Part shown: in pieces, positions 35,581 through 43,691 of the stretch
Numbering within the stretch: position 1 is the stretch's first letter
Layout of the letters: each line of letters starts with the position of its first letter
Assembly: GCA_903907905.1 (NCBI GenBank)
Contig: CAIVPX010000021.1
Location: forward strand, 1-46,890
Length of the DNA stretch: 46,890 nt
Source of the DNA: an uncultured bacterium
Lineage (GTDB): Bacteria > Pseudomonadota > Gammaproteobacteria > Burkholderiales > Burkholderiaceae_E
Direction: 5' to 3'
The notes under the pieces: model-generated
What the model saw: only the letters and a program-made list of their open reading frames with translations
Databases searched by the model: none
What the model was told of the DNA's origin: nothing
Position numbers and translations under genes: made by a program

Positions 35581-36804
35581 TCAGAAGCTGTGGAACACGC
35601 CGACCAGGGTCTTGGCGTCTTTGTCGTACGCAGCACCAGTGTTCTTGGTCGTGCCCGTCATAACGTAGGCAATGGTGCGCGGGCTGAGGCTGTGACGAAC
35701 GCCGAGCTGCATCAGTTTGTAGTTTTCCGAATTGACTCCGGTGCTGTCATTGGTCGTCGTGGCCTTACCCCAGCTGACGAAGGGAACCGTCTTGCCGAAG
35801 GGAACCGTGGCGCTCAGGTTGGTTGACTTGTAGCTGGAGTTGACCGTGGTGGAACCGGAGCCACCGTTGTCACCCATGTTGTGCGTGAGACCGACCTTGG
35901 CCACCTTGAAGTCGTAGCTGGCGCCGATTTGCGTGAGCTTGCCCTTGCGCTCGGCGGTGTTGGTGATGGCTGAGGTGGTGGCGGGCAACAGGGCGCCGTA
36001 TGCGTTGATGCCGGTGAAGGCCGTGGCACGCGCAGACTGCTGGATGTTGTTGGTGGTGTAGGCCAGTGCCGCGCTGATGGGGCCCGCATCGTACTTGGCC
36101 ATGATGCCCATGCGCTTGTTGTTGTCCATCGTGAGGCCGGTGGGGGCGAGCACAGCGCTCGACTCAACCGACTCGCGGCCCGCCGAACCCGAGCCGTACT
36201 GAGCACGGATCTGGATGCCGCTGATGCGGGGGGAGATGTAGGTGATACCGTTGGCACGGGCACCACCGGCAGCCGCTGCGCCCAGGAGGTGGGCCTTGTC
36301 GGCGCCCTGCATGCCCTCGGAGCCCATGGTGTAACCACCAAACGTGGCCAGTTCGTACATGTTGGTGTATTGCCAGCCGAGGCGGACCTCACCAAACCCG
36401 CCGCTCAGGCCGACCCAGCTCTGGCGATTGGTCGCCTGGGTGTAGGCGCCCGCAGCGCCGGAGACGGCGGCAGCCGATCCCGCGGAGGAGAAGCCGTCGA
36501 CCTGATGACCGGCGGTGCCGACACGCACGCCAAACATTTCGTCGTTGGTGACGTTGATGCCCTGCTCAACCCAGAAGTTGGCCTTAAGGCCGCCGCCGAG
36601 GTCTTCCGAACCACGGAAGCCGATGCGGGGGCCGGCGTTGGCGCCGTCCATGATGCCGGACGATTTGATCGAAGCAGCGCTCGGGCCGGTGGTCTTGTGC
36701 TGGCCATAGCCGATATCAACGATACCGAACATCGTGACGGACGACTGCGCTTGAGCGGCGCCCGCTGCGGCCAGGACGGCCATGGCGATCAGGGATTTTT
36801 TCAT
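35581..36804 (-). CDS. Gram-negative trimeric porin (OmpC/PhoE-like, Burkholderiales type)
   Basis: Outer-membrane porin of 407 aa. A signal peptide (MKKSLIAMAVLAAAGAAQAQ) precedes the first strand SSVTMFGIVDIGYG, the standard start of the betaproteobacterial porin family. FRGSEDLGGGLKANFWVEQG and the C-terminal VGVFHSF with final Phe (BAM signal) agree. The start at 36804 follows GAGG with 6-base spacing; a frame to 36831 would add residues before the signal peptide. It forms water-filled channels for small solutes. The 338-bp stretch upstream (36805-37143) holds two palindromes and a promoter for the divergent gene. A TTGACA (36883 to 36878, minus) lacks a matching -10 box. Confidence 0.94.
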   Translation of the reverse strand: MKKSLIAMAVLAAAGAAQAQSSVTMFGIVDIGYGQHKTTGPSAASIKSSGIMDGANAGPRIGFRGSEDLGGGLKANFWVEQGINVTNDEMFGVRVGTAGHQVDGFSSAGSAAAVSGAAGAYTQATNRQSWVGLSGGFGEVRLGWQYTNMYELATFGGYTMGSEGMQGADKAHLLGAAAAGGARANGITYISPRISGIQIRAQYGSGSAGRESVESSAVLAPTGLTMDNNKRMGIMAKYDAGPISAALAYTTNNIQQSARATAFTGINAYGALLPATTSAITNTAERKGKLTQIGASYDFKVAKVGLTHNMGDNGGSGSTTVNSSYKSTNLSATVPFGKTVPFVSWGKATTTNDSTGVNSENYKLMQLGVRHSLSPRTIAYVMTGTTKNTGAAYDKDAKTLVGVFHSF

Positions 36805-36963
36805 TGCAAGCCTCATATTGAGTTTGAACAAGTCTCTTCGACCTCAAGTCCGGTCGGCTGCAGACCGACGAACCGGGTGTCAACCTCCTAGCGGGAAGTT
36901 GCGCCTATTGAATCAGAGGCGGCCGGCGCCTGCAAAGCAAAAGACGGTGAGGAAGCGTGAGAC

Positions 36964-36979
36964 GTTGCAGACATGCAAC
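36964..36979. promoter_or_regulatory. Inverted repeat GTTGCA-GACA-TGCAAC
   Basis: Perfect 6-bp arms with a 4-bp spacer in the gap between the divergent porin and quinone oxidoreductase genes, 9 bp from a second palindrome. The form suits a dimeric regulator; the family is unknown. Confidence 0.35.
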
Positions 36980-36987
36980 AAGCATTC

Positions 36988-37001
36988 ATGATCCGGATCA
37001 T
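36988..37001. promoter_or_regulatory. FNR-like palindrome ATGATCCGGATCAT
   Basis: Perfect 14-bp palindrome with the TGAT-N4-ATCA core of FNR/ANR/DNR sites (8 of 10 defined positions of TTGATN4ATCAA). Its centre is about 43 bases before the expected start site of the promoter at 37002-37031, close to the -41.5 spacing of class II FNR activation. Confidence 0.4.
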
Positions 37002-37031
37002 TTGACCCTGAGCGCTTCCTAGCCGTAGATT
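37002..37031 (+). promoter_or_regulatory. Candidate promoter of the quinone oxidoreductase gene
   Basis: TTGACC (37002-37007) and TAGATT (37026-37031) with 18 bp between, directly next to the FNR-like palindrome. The leader would be about 105 nt. Confidence 0.4.
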
Positions 37032-37143
37032 GCCTGCGACCGCTGGAGTCGGGGCCCGGACAGGCGGCCGGTCGGGGGATGGGGCGGGTGGCCCGCTTGG
37101 TCGTGCAGGGCCTTGGCGTGCGGTGTAGCAACAGGAGCAGGCG

Positions 37144-38127
37144 ATGGACATGATGCGTGCGGTCTGGAATGTGCCCGGGGATTCGGGCGGTTGGGTCGAG
37201 GTGCGCGAGGTGCCGCGGCCCTCACCCCAGTCCCACGAAGTACTGGTGAAGGTGCATGCGTCGGCGATCAACCGAGGCGAGATCCTGGCAATCCGGCAGT
37301 TGCGCTCGGGGGCGGGCGGCATCGGCGGGATCGAGTTTGCGGGCGAGGTGGTCGAGGCCGGATCGGCCGTGAGCGGTTGGCGCGCGGGGGATGCCGTCAT
37401 GGGCCACGGGCGGGGCGCGCAGGCGGCCTATGTGTGTGTCGATGCCCGGCGCCTGATGCGCAAACCCGAACGGCTCGACTGGGCCCAGGCGGCCGCCTTC
37501 GTCAATGTGTTCATCACTGCGCATGACGCCATGATCACCAACGGCGGCCTGCAGCGCGGCGAAACCGTGCTGGTCAATGCGGCCTCGTCGGGTGTGGGGA
37601 TGGCGGCCATCCAGATTGCGCGTTGGGCGGGGGCGGGCCGGGTGATCGCCACCTCGGGGTCGGCTGTCAAGCTCGATCGCTTGATGCCGCTGGGCATCAC
37701 GCACCCGGTGGTCGTGGACGGGGACGGGCAGTGGGTCGAGGCGGTCAAGGCCGCCTCAGCGCCCGATGGCGTGCACCTGCTGGTCGATTGCGTCGGCGGC
37801 TCGGTGATTGAGCACAACCTCAAGGTGATGGCGCTCGACGGCCGACTGGTGAGCGTGGGACGTCTGGGGGGCAACAGCGGCCCGCTCGACCTCGACTTCT
37901 TGGCCTTGCGACGCCTGCACCTGATCGGCGTCACCTTCCGCACGCGCACCGAAGCCCAGACGATTGCCTGTTTTCAGGCCTGCGCGCGCGACCTGCTCGA
38001 ACCGCTCGAGCGCGGCGTTCTGGAGCCCATCGTCGACCGGGTGTTCCCGCTCGAAGACATCGCTGCGGCCCATCAGTGGATGCTGGGTAATGCCCAGGTG
38101 GGCAAGATCATCCTGCAGGTGCGCTAA
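37144..38127 (+). CDS. MDR-family NAD(P)H:quinone oxidoreductase-like protein
   Basis: Zinc-free medium-chain dehydrogenase/reductase, 327 aa. The N-terminal GroES-like domain has ASAINRGEILAIRQ and GIEFAGEVVEAGS. The cofactor domain has VLVNAASSGVGMAAIQIAR (near residues 142-160), and VDCVGGSVIEHNLKVMALDG follows. No structural or catalytic zinc ligands are seen. It resembles quinone oxidoreductases of the PIG3/QOR group, which reduce quinones or enones with NADPH. The start has ATGGACATGATG, with GGAG upstream. It is divergent from the porin and has an FNR-like site at its promoter. Coq7 follows 130 bp downstream with its own leader. Confidence 0.92.
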   Translation: MDMMRAVWNVPGDSGGWVEVREVPRPSPQSHEVLVKVHASAINRGEILAIRQLRSGAGGIGGIEFAGEVVEAGSAVSGWRAGDAVMGHGRGAQAAYVCVDARRLMRKPERLDWAQAAAFVNVFITAHDAMITNGGLQRGETVLVNAASSGVGMAAIQIARWAGAGRVIATSGSAVKLDRLMPLGITHPVVVDGDGQWVEAVKAASAPDGVHLLVDCVGGSVIEHNLKVMALDGRLVSVGRLGGNSGPLDLDFLALRRLHLIGVTFRTRTEAQTIACFQACARDLLEPLERGVLEPIVDRVFPLEDIAAAHQWMLGNAQVGKIILQVR

Positions 38128-38257
38128 GCCCCGATCGAACCCACGATCAAGCATTGCACCCGAACGCCGTGGCTGTCACCGCTGCGTTGCAGGCGATGCG
38201 CAGGGCTTGATCCCGTATCATTTTCAATCCTTTTTTGCTTGGTCCTCGGTCGCCGAC

Positions 38258-38905
38258 ATGAACGCTTTCCGACGCTTTTCGCCGCTCGATGAACTGCTGG
38301 GCGGGGCTTGCCGCGCGCTGGCCACGCTGACCGACGCAACGCCGGCCGCCCGGCCGATACCCAGCGGCGACGCGGCCAGCGGGGCCGAGCTCGCCGAAGA
38401 CGAGCGGCGTATGTCGGGGGCCTTGATGCGCGTGAATCACGTCGGCGAAATTTGTGCTCAGGCGCTGTACGAAGCTCAGGCGGCCACCACGGGTGACCCG
38501 GCCCTGCGCGCGCACTTCCGGTCGGCGGCGCGTGAAGAGGCGGATCATCTGGCCTGGACCCGGACGAGGCTCGACGAACTGGGGGCCTCGCCCTCTTTGC
38601 TCAATCCGCTGTGGTTCGCGGGGGCGCTTGCCATGGGACTGGTGGCCGGGCGCGCGGGCGACCGCTGGAGCCTGGGCTTCATGGCCGAGACGGAGCGTCA
38701 GGTGGAGAGCCACCTTCAGTTGCACCTTGAGCGCCTGCCCTTGGCCGATGTCCGGTCGCGGGAGATTGTGGAGGCCATGCAGCGCGATGAAGTGGTCCAT
38801 GCCCGCAGCGCACAGGCCCTTGGCGGGGCCGAGTTGCCCATGCCGGTGCGTTCGGTCATGCGAGCGGCCGCCCGGGTCATGACCACCGTGGCCCACCGCG
38901 TCTGA
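38258..38905 (+). CDS. coq7: Demethoxyubiquinone hydroxylase (Coq7)
   Basis: Di-iron monooxygenase of 215 aa. It performs the last hydroxylation of ubiquinone synthesis (demethoxyubiquinol at C6) at the inner membrane. Carboxylate and His ligands fit MRVNHVGEICAQALYEAQ, REEADHLAW, MAETERQVESHL and QRDEVVHARSAQ, the four-helix ferritin-like pattern. The middle segment (LNPLWFAGALAMGLVAGRAG) is the hydrophobic membrane-contact helix. The start at 38258 gives the usual N-terminus MNAFRRFSPLDELL; a longer frame would run back into the upstream gene. A long T-run precedes it but no ribosome site is obvious. Confidence 0.95.
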   Translation: MNAFRRFSPLDELLGGACRALATLTDATPAARPIPSGDAASGAELAEDERRMSGALMRVNHVGEICAQALYEAQAATTGDPALRAHFRSAAREEADHLAWTRTRLDELGASPSLLNPLWFAGALAMGLVAGRAGDRWSLGFMAETERQVESHLQLHLERLPLADVRSREIVEAMQRDEVVHARSAQALGGAELPMPVRSVMRAAARVMTTVAHRV

Positions 38906-38924
38906 GGCGCGGGCCCGCAGGCGA

Positions 38925-39347
38925 TCAGTCCTCGACGATCTCCCAGCCGGTGGTAATGGTGGCGGTATGGGCCAGCATGGCCGAGGCCGAGCAATACTTG
39001 TCGTGCGACAGCTTGATCGCACGCTCGACGATGTTGGGCTTGAGGCCGCGCCCCCGCACCGTGAATTGAAAATGAATCTTGGTGAACACCTTGGGGTCGG
39101 TGTCGGCGCGTTCGGCCTCGAGTTTCACCTCGCAGCCTCGAACGTCGAGCCCGCTCTTGGTGAGGATCACCACCACGTCATAGGCGGTGCATCCGCCCGT
39201 GCCCAGCAGCACCATCTCCATGGGTCGTGGGGCCAGATTGCGCCCACCGCCCTCGGGGGCGCCGTCCATCAGCACGGCATGGCCGCTGCCGGTTTCGGCC
39301 AGGAAACTCATGCCGCCCGGGCCGGTCCAGCTGACGCTTGCTTTCAT
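38925..39347 (-). CDS. OsmC/Ohr-family protein (YhfA-like)
   Basis: OsmC-like protein of 140 aa. The two redox cysteines of the family lie in LLGTGGCTAYDVV and SHDKYCSASAML. PRPMEMVLLG is also typical. OsmC/Ohr proteins are thiol peroxidases for organic hydroperoxides; the YhfA-like branch is less well characterised. The start at 39347 is preceded by AAAAAGGCAAGACC, with a modest AAGG. A frame to 39395 would add a basic leader without family character. It converges with coq7 (19-bp gap). Confidence 0.92.
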   Translation of the reverse strand: MKASVSWTGPGGMSFLAETGSGHAVLMDGAPEGGGRNLAPRPMEMVLLGTGGCTAYDVVVILTKSGLDVRGCEVKLEAERADTDPKVFTKIHFQFTVRGRGLKPNIVERAIKLSHDKYCSASAMLAHTATITTGWEIVED

Positions 39348-39616
39348 GGTCTTGCCTTTTTTTGATCGGTCGACGTTGGGTCGCGAAGCCCGCAAGTTTA
39401 TCGGGCGCCAGCCAGGTCCGGGTGCGACGGTGTGAGGGCCAAGGCCGCGAGCGCACTCGGCGATATCGATCCAAGCGGGTTGTTGCGATGCAAAAAGTGG
39501 AACTCAGACCTGGGGCAAGTCCGTATGCCTGACCATGGCTTTGGGCTATTTGAACGATCCGGTCACCGAGTGACCCGTCTCTGAGGTTGCTTAAAATCAA
39601 TAGCTTGAGGTCGTTT

Positions 39617-39632
39617 GTTGTTGTACAACAAC
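39617..39632. repeat. Perfect 16-bp palindrome GTTGTTGTACAACAAC
   Basis: Fully self-complementary 16-mer just after the candidate promoter at 39570-39597. On DNA it could be an operator, and in RNA the first hairpin of the candidate small RNA. Confidence 0.6.
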
Positions 39633-39778
39633 GGCTTGCGGGTTCTACGAGGGGAAGTGGAACTTCCTTTGCGGAGGGCCTCTTGCGTTGCACAACCTGT
39701 GTCGGTACGATTCATTCATTGGCTGCGTCATTGCAGTCCTACCGCGTCTCCTCCACCCTCCTCCAAAAAGGTGGATTC

Positions 39779-39809
39779 AGCCCGAACCCTCGTGTTCGGG
39801 CTTTTTTTT
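39779..39809 (+). terminator. Rho-independent terminator before the rplM promoter
   Basis: AGCCCGAAC (39779-39787) and GTTCGGGCT (39794-39802) form a perfect 9-bp stem with a 6-base loop, followed by seven more Ts. The T-run is only on the plus strand. No annotated plus-strand gene precedes it, which implies an unrecognised transcript. Confidence 0.9.
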
Positions 39810-39831
39810 GGGGGTTTAGTCAGGCGATGCT

Positions 39832-39861
39832 TTGACTCACTCCGGCTTGCCACGCTATACT
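39832..39861 (+). promoter_or_regulatory. Sigma-70 promoter of rplM-rpsI
   Basis: TTGACT (39832-39837) and TATACT (39856-39861) with 18 bp between are close to consensus. Transcription would start near 39868 and give a leader of about 135 nt before rplM. Confidence 0.75.
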
Positions 39862-39901
39862 TGAAAGCTTTCCGTTGTTGCTTTCTTCAGACCGCAGACG
39901 G

Positions 39902-39981
39902 CAAGGCGGTCAAGAACCAAAGCGGTCAAGCAAGCCGAGCGATCAAGCAGCCAAGCAAGCAGCCAAGCGCGCGGTTCCAAG
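39902..39981 (+). repeat. CAAG-rich short repeats in the rplM leader
   Basis: CAAG occurs nine times in 80 bases. CAAGCAGCCAAG is a perfect 12-bp tandem repeat (39944-39955, 39956-39967). GCGGTCAAG recurs at 39906-39914 and 39922-39930, and as GCGATCAAG at 39939-39947. The block lies wholly in the predicted 5' leader of rplM. Confidence 0.8.
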
Positions 39982-40004
39982 CGCGTAGATTCGAGATAAA
40001 TATT

Positions 40005-40433
40005 ATGAAAACTTTTTCAGCCAAGCCCGAGCAAGTGCAGCGCGACTGGTTCGTCGTTGATGCGTCGGACAAGGTGCTGGGCCGCCTGGCCTCGCAGATT
40101 GCTCATCGTCTGCGCGGCAAGCACAAGCCCGAGTTCACGCCTCACGTTGACACTGGCGACTACATCGTTGTCGTCAACGCGGCGCGCATCCGTGTCACGG
40201 GCGACAAGGGCGAGGGCAAGAAGTACTTTCGCCACAGCGGCTACCCGGGCGGCATCAGCGAAACCAACTTCTCCAAGATGCAAAGCCGGTTTCCAGGCCG
40301 GGCGCTGGAGAAAGCAGTCAAGGGCATGTTGCCCAAGGGGCCGCTTGGCTACGCAATGATCAAAAAAATGAAGGTTTACGCTGAAGGCACGCACCCCCAC
40401 ACGGCCCAGCAACCCAAGGCCTTGGAGATCTGA
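40005..40433 (+). CDS. rplM: 50S ribosomal protein L13
   Basis: Ribosomal protein uL13, 142 aa, full length. It opens [20 protein letters not shown] and carries the family features [30 protein letters not shown] and [19 protein letters not shown]. The ATG at 40005 follows an AT-rich ATAAATATT with no strong ribosome site. Two bases separate its stop from rpsI, the universal rplM-rpsI pair. A leader with CAAG repeats precedes it. Confidence 0.98.
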   Translation: MKTFSAKPEQVQRDWFVVDASDKVLGRLASQIAHRLRGKHKPEFTPHVDTGDYIVVVNAARIRVTGDKGEGKKYFRHSGYPGGISETNFSKMQSRFPGRALEKAVKGMLPKGPLGYAMIKKMKVYAEGTHPHTAQQPKALEI

Positions 40434-40435
40434 CC

Positions 40436-40828
40436 ATGATCGGTGATTACTACTACGGCACAGGCCGTCGCAAAACGTCGGTGGCTCGCGTCTTCATCAA
40501 GCGCGGTTCGGGCAAGTTTGTCGTCAACGGCAAGCCGCTCGATCAGTACTTCGCCCGCGAAACAGGGCGCATGGTCGTGCGTCAGCCGCTCGAACTCACG
40601 CAAAACCTCGACGCCTTCGACATCATGATCAACGTGCACGGCGGTGGCGAAACGGGGCAGGCTGGCGCCGCCCGTCACGGCATTACGCGTGCCCTGATCG
40701 ACTTTGACGCTACCCTCAAGCCTTCGCTGTCGGCGGCGGGCTTGGTCACACGCGATGCGCGCGAGGTTGAGCGTAAGAAGGTCGGCCTGCACAAAGCCCG
40801 TCGGCGCAAGCAGTTCTCCAAGCGTTGA
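40436..40828 (+). CDS. rpsI: 30S ribosomal protein S9
   Basis: Ribosomal protein uS9, 130 aa. It has [18 protein letters not shown] at the N-terminus, [14 protein letters not shown] in the middle, and ends [11 protein letters not shown], the positively charged tail that reaches the P-site tRNA. It is translated directly after rplM (2-base gap). A strong terminator follows at 40867. Confidence 0.98.
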   Translation: MIGDYYYGTGRRKTSVARVFIKRGSGKFVVNGKPLDQYFARETGRMVVRQPLELTQNLDAFDIMINVHGGGETGQAGAARHGITRALIDFDATLKPSLSAAGLVTRDAREVERKKVGLHKARRRKQFSKR

Positions 40829-40866
40829 TGGCGGGGCGCACGCGCCCGGTTTGTTGCAGCCGCACG

Positions 40867-40894
40867 AAACCGCCTGTCCTCAGGCGGTTTTTTT
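40867..40894 (+). terminator. Terminator of rplM-rpsI
   Basis: AAACCGCCTG (40867-40876) and CAGGCGGTTT (40881-40890) form a perfect 10-bp stem with a TCCT loop and a T-run. It lies 38 bases after the rpsI stop. Confidence 0.92.
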
Positions 40895-40937
40895 ATGGGT
40901 CGCCCAACGGCGGCCCCGAGGTGACGGGAGTGCTTTC

Positions 40938-41999
40938 ATGATCAAGGTGGGTATCGTCGGCGGCACGGGGTATACCGGCGTTGAACTGCTCAGGCTGCTC
41001 GCCCAGCACCCGCAGGTTGAACTGCATGCGATCACGTCGCGCAAGGAAGCGGGCATGCCGGTCGCCGAGATGTTTCCCTCTCTGCGGGGGCGCGTCAAAC
41101 TGGCCTTCTCCGACCCGGCGCAGGCGCCGCTCACCGGTTGCGACGTGGTGTTCTTTGCCACGCCCCATGGAGTGGCCATGGCGCAGGCGCCCGAGCTGCT
41201 CGCCGCGGGCGTGAAGTTGATCGATCTGGCAGCCGATTTTCGCTTGAAGGACACGGCCGAGTTCGAGCGCTGGTACAAGATGCCGCACAGCTGTACCGAC
41301 ATCCTGGCCGAGGCGGTCTACGGGCTGCCCGAAGTCAACCGCGAGGCGATCCGCAAGGCGCGCGTCATTGGCCTGCCCGGCTGCTATCCCACGTCGGTGC
41401 AACTGGGGCTGTTGCCGGTGCTCGACCCCGAGGCTGTGCGTCGCGCGGGTGGCGATCTGATCGATCCGTCCAGCGTGATCGCCGATTGCAAGTCAGGGGT
41501 GTCAGGCGCCGGGCGCAAGGCCGAGGTGCACGCGCTGCTGGCCGAGGCCTCCGACAACTTCAAGGCATACGGCGTCAGCGGCCATCGTCACTGGCCCGAA
41601 ATCCGGCAAGGTCTGAGCGCGATTGCGGGCAAGCCCGTGCAGTTGGTCTTTACGCCGCATCTGGTGCCGATGATTCGAGGCATCCATTCAACGGTGTATG
41701 CGCGGCTGACGCCCGCCGGGCGTGCCACGGATCTGCAGGCACTCTACGAGCAACGCTTTGCAGGCGAGCCGTTCGTGGATGTGATGCCCGCCGGCTCAAC
41801 GCCCGACACCCGCTCGGTAAGGGCATCCAACATGGCGCGCATTGCCGTTCATCGGCCGCCCGAGAGCGATCTGCTGATGGTGCTGGTGGTGGAGGACAAT
41901 CTGGTGAAGGGCGCATCAGGCCAGGCCGTGCAGGTGATGAATCTGATGTTTAGCCTGCCTGAGGACATGGGTTTAACCCAACTGCCTGTGCTGCCCTGA
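40938..41999 (+). CDS. argC: N-acetyl-gamma-glutamyl-phosphate reductase
   Basis: ArgC, 353 aa. It reduces N-acetyl-glutamyl phosphate to the semialdehyde in arginine synthesis. The NADP site is [18 protein letters not shown], the catalytic Cys is in [16 protein letters not shown], and the family motif [13 protein letters not shown] and the His region [12 protein letters not shown] are present. The start at 40938 has GGGAG at 40926-40930; the long frame from 40704 runs back through rpsI. It lies after the rpsI terminator and before erpA, an order I recall as common in Burkholderiales. Confidence 0.97.
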   Translation: MIKVGIVGGTGYTGVELLRLLAQHPQVELHAITSRKEAGMPVAEMFPSLRGRVKLAFSDPAQAPLTGCDVVFFATPHGVAMAQAPELLAAGVKLIDLAADFRLKDTAEFERWYKMPHSCTDILAEAVYGLPEVNREAIRKARVIGLPGCYPTSVQLGLLPVLDPEAVRRAGGDLIDPSSVIADCKSGVSGAGRKAEVHALLAEASDNFKAYGVSGHRHWPEIRQGLSAIAGKPVQLVFTPHLVPMIRGIHSTVYARLTPAGRATDLQALYEQRFAGEPFVDVMPAGSTPDTRSVRASNMARIAVHRPPESDLLMVLVVEDNLVKGASGQAVQVMNLMFSLPEDMGLTQLPVLP

Positions 42000-42035
42000 T
42001 GCTAAAATCCAGAGTAATTTAGAGGGAGATTCGTC

Positions 42036-42386
42036 ATGAACGCCATCGCCGAGATGCCCGCACCGCTTGTCTTTACCGACAGCGCTGCGTCCAAGGTCAA
42101 GCAACTGATTGATGAAGAAGGCAACCCCACGCTCAAGCTGCGCGTGTTTGTGCAGGGCGGCGGCTGCTCGGGTTTTCAGTACGGATTCACCTTCGACGAA
42201 GAAACCAACGATGACGATACCGTCATGGAAAAGAACGGCGTACATCTGCTGATCGATGCCATGAGCTACCAGTATCTGGTCGGCGCCGAAATCGATTACA
42301 AAGACGACCTGGAGGGTGCCCAGTTCGTCATCAAGAACCCGAACGCCACCACCACCTGCGGTTGCGGCTCGTCGTTCTCGGTTTAG
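42036..42386 (+). CDS. erpA: Iron-sulfur cluster insertion protein ErpA
   Basis: A-type iron-sulfur carrier, 116 aa. It delivers [4Fe-4S] clusters to apoproteins such as IspG/IspH in E. coli. The three ligand cysteines are in [11 protein letters not shown] and [11 protein letters not shown]. The N-terminus [20 protein letters not shown] is of ErpA type rather than IscA. AGAGGGAG lies before the ATG. A TAAAAT at 42003-42008 may be a -10 box, but the -35 is weak. It converges with anmK across about 100 bp. Confidence 0.96.
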   Translation: MNAIAEMPAPLVFTDSAASKVKQLIDEEGNPTLKLRVFVQGGGCSGFQYGFTFDEETNDDDTVMEKNGVHLLIDAMSYQYLVGAEIDYKDDLEGAQFVIKNPNATTTCGCGSSFSV

Positions 42387-42488
42387 TTGCTCAATCCGGC
42401 CGCGCGTCGCGCGTGGCCTGACAGGAGTCGCCGCTCGGGTGACGCGCAGCGCGCACCCATTGCGCGAAATGTCCTCAGCGCATCCTTC

Positions 42489-43619
42489 CTAGTCTGTCTG
42501 CATCCTTGGATGATGCAGAGCGCCCAGCACCCGCGGGCCCCGTGCGCCCGTGACGCGGGGCAGGTTGCCTGCTTGCAAGGCCACCCTTCGGGCGGCCAGC
42601 CAGGCAAAGGCTGCGGCCTCCACCGCCATGGGGTGTATGTCCAGAGCCTGGGTAGTGGCTACCGGGCAGGCTGGCATCAAGCGCCTGAGCCTGCTCACCA
42701 GATCAGAATTAAAGGCCCCGCCCCCGCACAGAAACACCTCGTCGGCTCGCCAGCGCAGGCAGTCCTGGCTGATGCTGCGGGCCGTGAGCTCGGCCAGGCT
42801 TGCCTGAACGTCTTCGGCTGCCAAGGTCTTACCACGCGTGGCGATTGCGATTTCGAGCCAGCCCAGGTTGAAATGGTCGCGGCCGGTGCTCTTGGGCGGG
42901 AGGGCTGCGAAATAGGGGTCGCTCAGCATCAGATCCAGCAGGGGCGCATCGACCCGGCCCGAGGCCGCCCATGCACCGTGTTGGTCAAACGCTTTTCCGA
43001 GATGTCGCTCACACCACTGGTCGAGCAGCGTATTGCCCGGCCCCGTATCGTGACCCAGCACCTCACCGGACGCGGGGTCCATGAGGGCGGGTAGAAGGCT
43101 GATGTTGGCCAGCCCCCCGAGATTGACGATTGCCCGCCGACCCAGCCGGTGAGCGAAGACGCTGGCATGAAAGGCGGGCACCAGCGGCGCGCCCTGCCCC
43201 CCTGCTGCGACATCGGCTGAGCGCAGATCCGAGACGACAGGCAGACCGGTGAGTTCGGCCAATAGTGCGCCGTTGAGCAATTGCAGTGTGAAGCCGCGGC
43301 CGGGCTGATGCCGAACCGTCTGACCGTGCGCGCCGATGGCCTGGATGGCCGATGCGCTCGTCTGCGACTCGGCGATGAGTAGATGGGCCACCTGTGCGTA
43401 CAGCTCGGCCAGCGAATTGGCGGCGAGCGCAGCGCGTTCAAGCTCATTGGGCCCGGGTTGCTGCAGCGACTGGAATTCGGCGCGAAGCGCATCCGGAAAG
43501 GGAAGAGTGGCGAGCGCCAGGGTTTCGAACCGGGGTGTACAGCGCACCAGCACGCCATCGACCGCGTCGATACTGGTGCCCGACATCAAACCGATGAAGA
43601 GATCGACCGGCGACTGCAT
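42489..43619 (-). CDS. anmK: Anhydro-N-acetylmuramic acid kinase
   Basis: AnmK, 376 aa. It opens the anhydro ring and phosphorylates 1,6-anhydro-MurNAc to MurNAc-6-P in murein recycling. The N-terminal FIGLMSGTSIDAVDGVLV is the family hallmark. HDTGPGNTLLDQW and VFLCGGGAFNSDLV mark the active-site and second ATPase-fold halves. The sequence before the ATG is C-rich with no ribosome site. It lies 72 bp after the M23 peptidase on the same strand, so both would serve peptidoglycan turnover. Confidence 0.95.
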   Translation of the reverse strand: MQSPVDLFIGLMSGTSIDAVDGVLVRCTPRFETLALATLPFPDALRAEFQSLQQPGPNELERAALAANSLAELYAQVAHLLIAESQTSASAIQAIGAHGQTVRHQPGRGFTLQLLNGALLAELTGLPVVSDLRSADVAAGGQGAPLVPAFHASVFAHRLGRRAIVNLGGLANISLLPALMDPASGEVLGHDTGPGNTLLDQWCERHLGKAFDQHGAWAASGRVDAPLLDLMLSDPYFAALPPKSTGRDHFNLGWLEIAIATRGKTLAAEDVQASLAELTARSISQDCLRWRADEVFLCGGGAFNSDLVSRLRRLMPACPVATTQALDIHPMAVEAAAFAWLAARRVALQAGNLPRVTGARGPRVLGALHHPRMQTD

Positions 43620-43691
43620 GGACGGGGAGGGGGGCTGCTTGGCAGGGCTGACCAGGCGAGCGAGCCGGGCCTGGTGTGCGGCGACGCGGTG

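Larger units (their letters stand above)
39604..39809 (+). ncRNA. Candidate small RNA upstream of rplM
   Basis: No supportable protein is encoded between 39348 and 40004. A plus-strand transcript is suggested by a GTGACC (39570-39575) / TAAAAT (39592-39597) promoter-like pair (16 bp apart) and a strong terminator at 39779-39809. The stretch has local hairpins: GGAAGT/ACTTCC near 39652, CTGC/GCAG near 39723, and a 16-bp perfect palindrome at 39617-39632. It does not match 6S RNA, tmRNA or a tRNA as I know them. Start and strand are inferred; no homology known. Confidence 0.35.

Noticed and set aside
36289..36891. Plus-strand 200-aa open frame opposite the porin
   Set aside because: Composition follows the porin antisense; no domain and no ribosome site of note.
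39604..39809. 6S RNA or tmRNA in the gap before rplM
   Set aside because: The ends do not pair as in 6S RNA, and there is no tag-peptide frame or tRNA-like end as in tmRNA.
39587..39835. 82-aa open frame as a protein gene
   Set aside because: It reads straight through the terminator at 39779-39809 and has no family character; a small RNA is a better reading.
39902..39981. CRISPR-like repeats
   Set aside because: Units are only 4-12 bp with no uniform spacers and no cas genes nearby.
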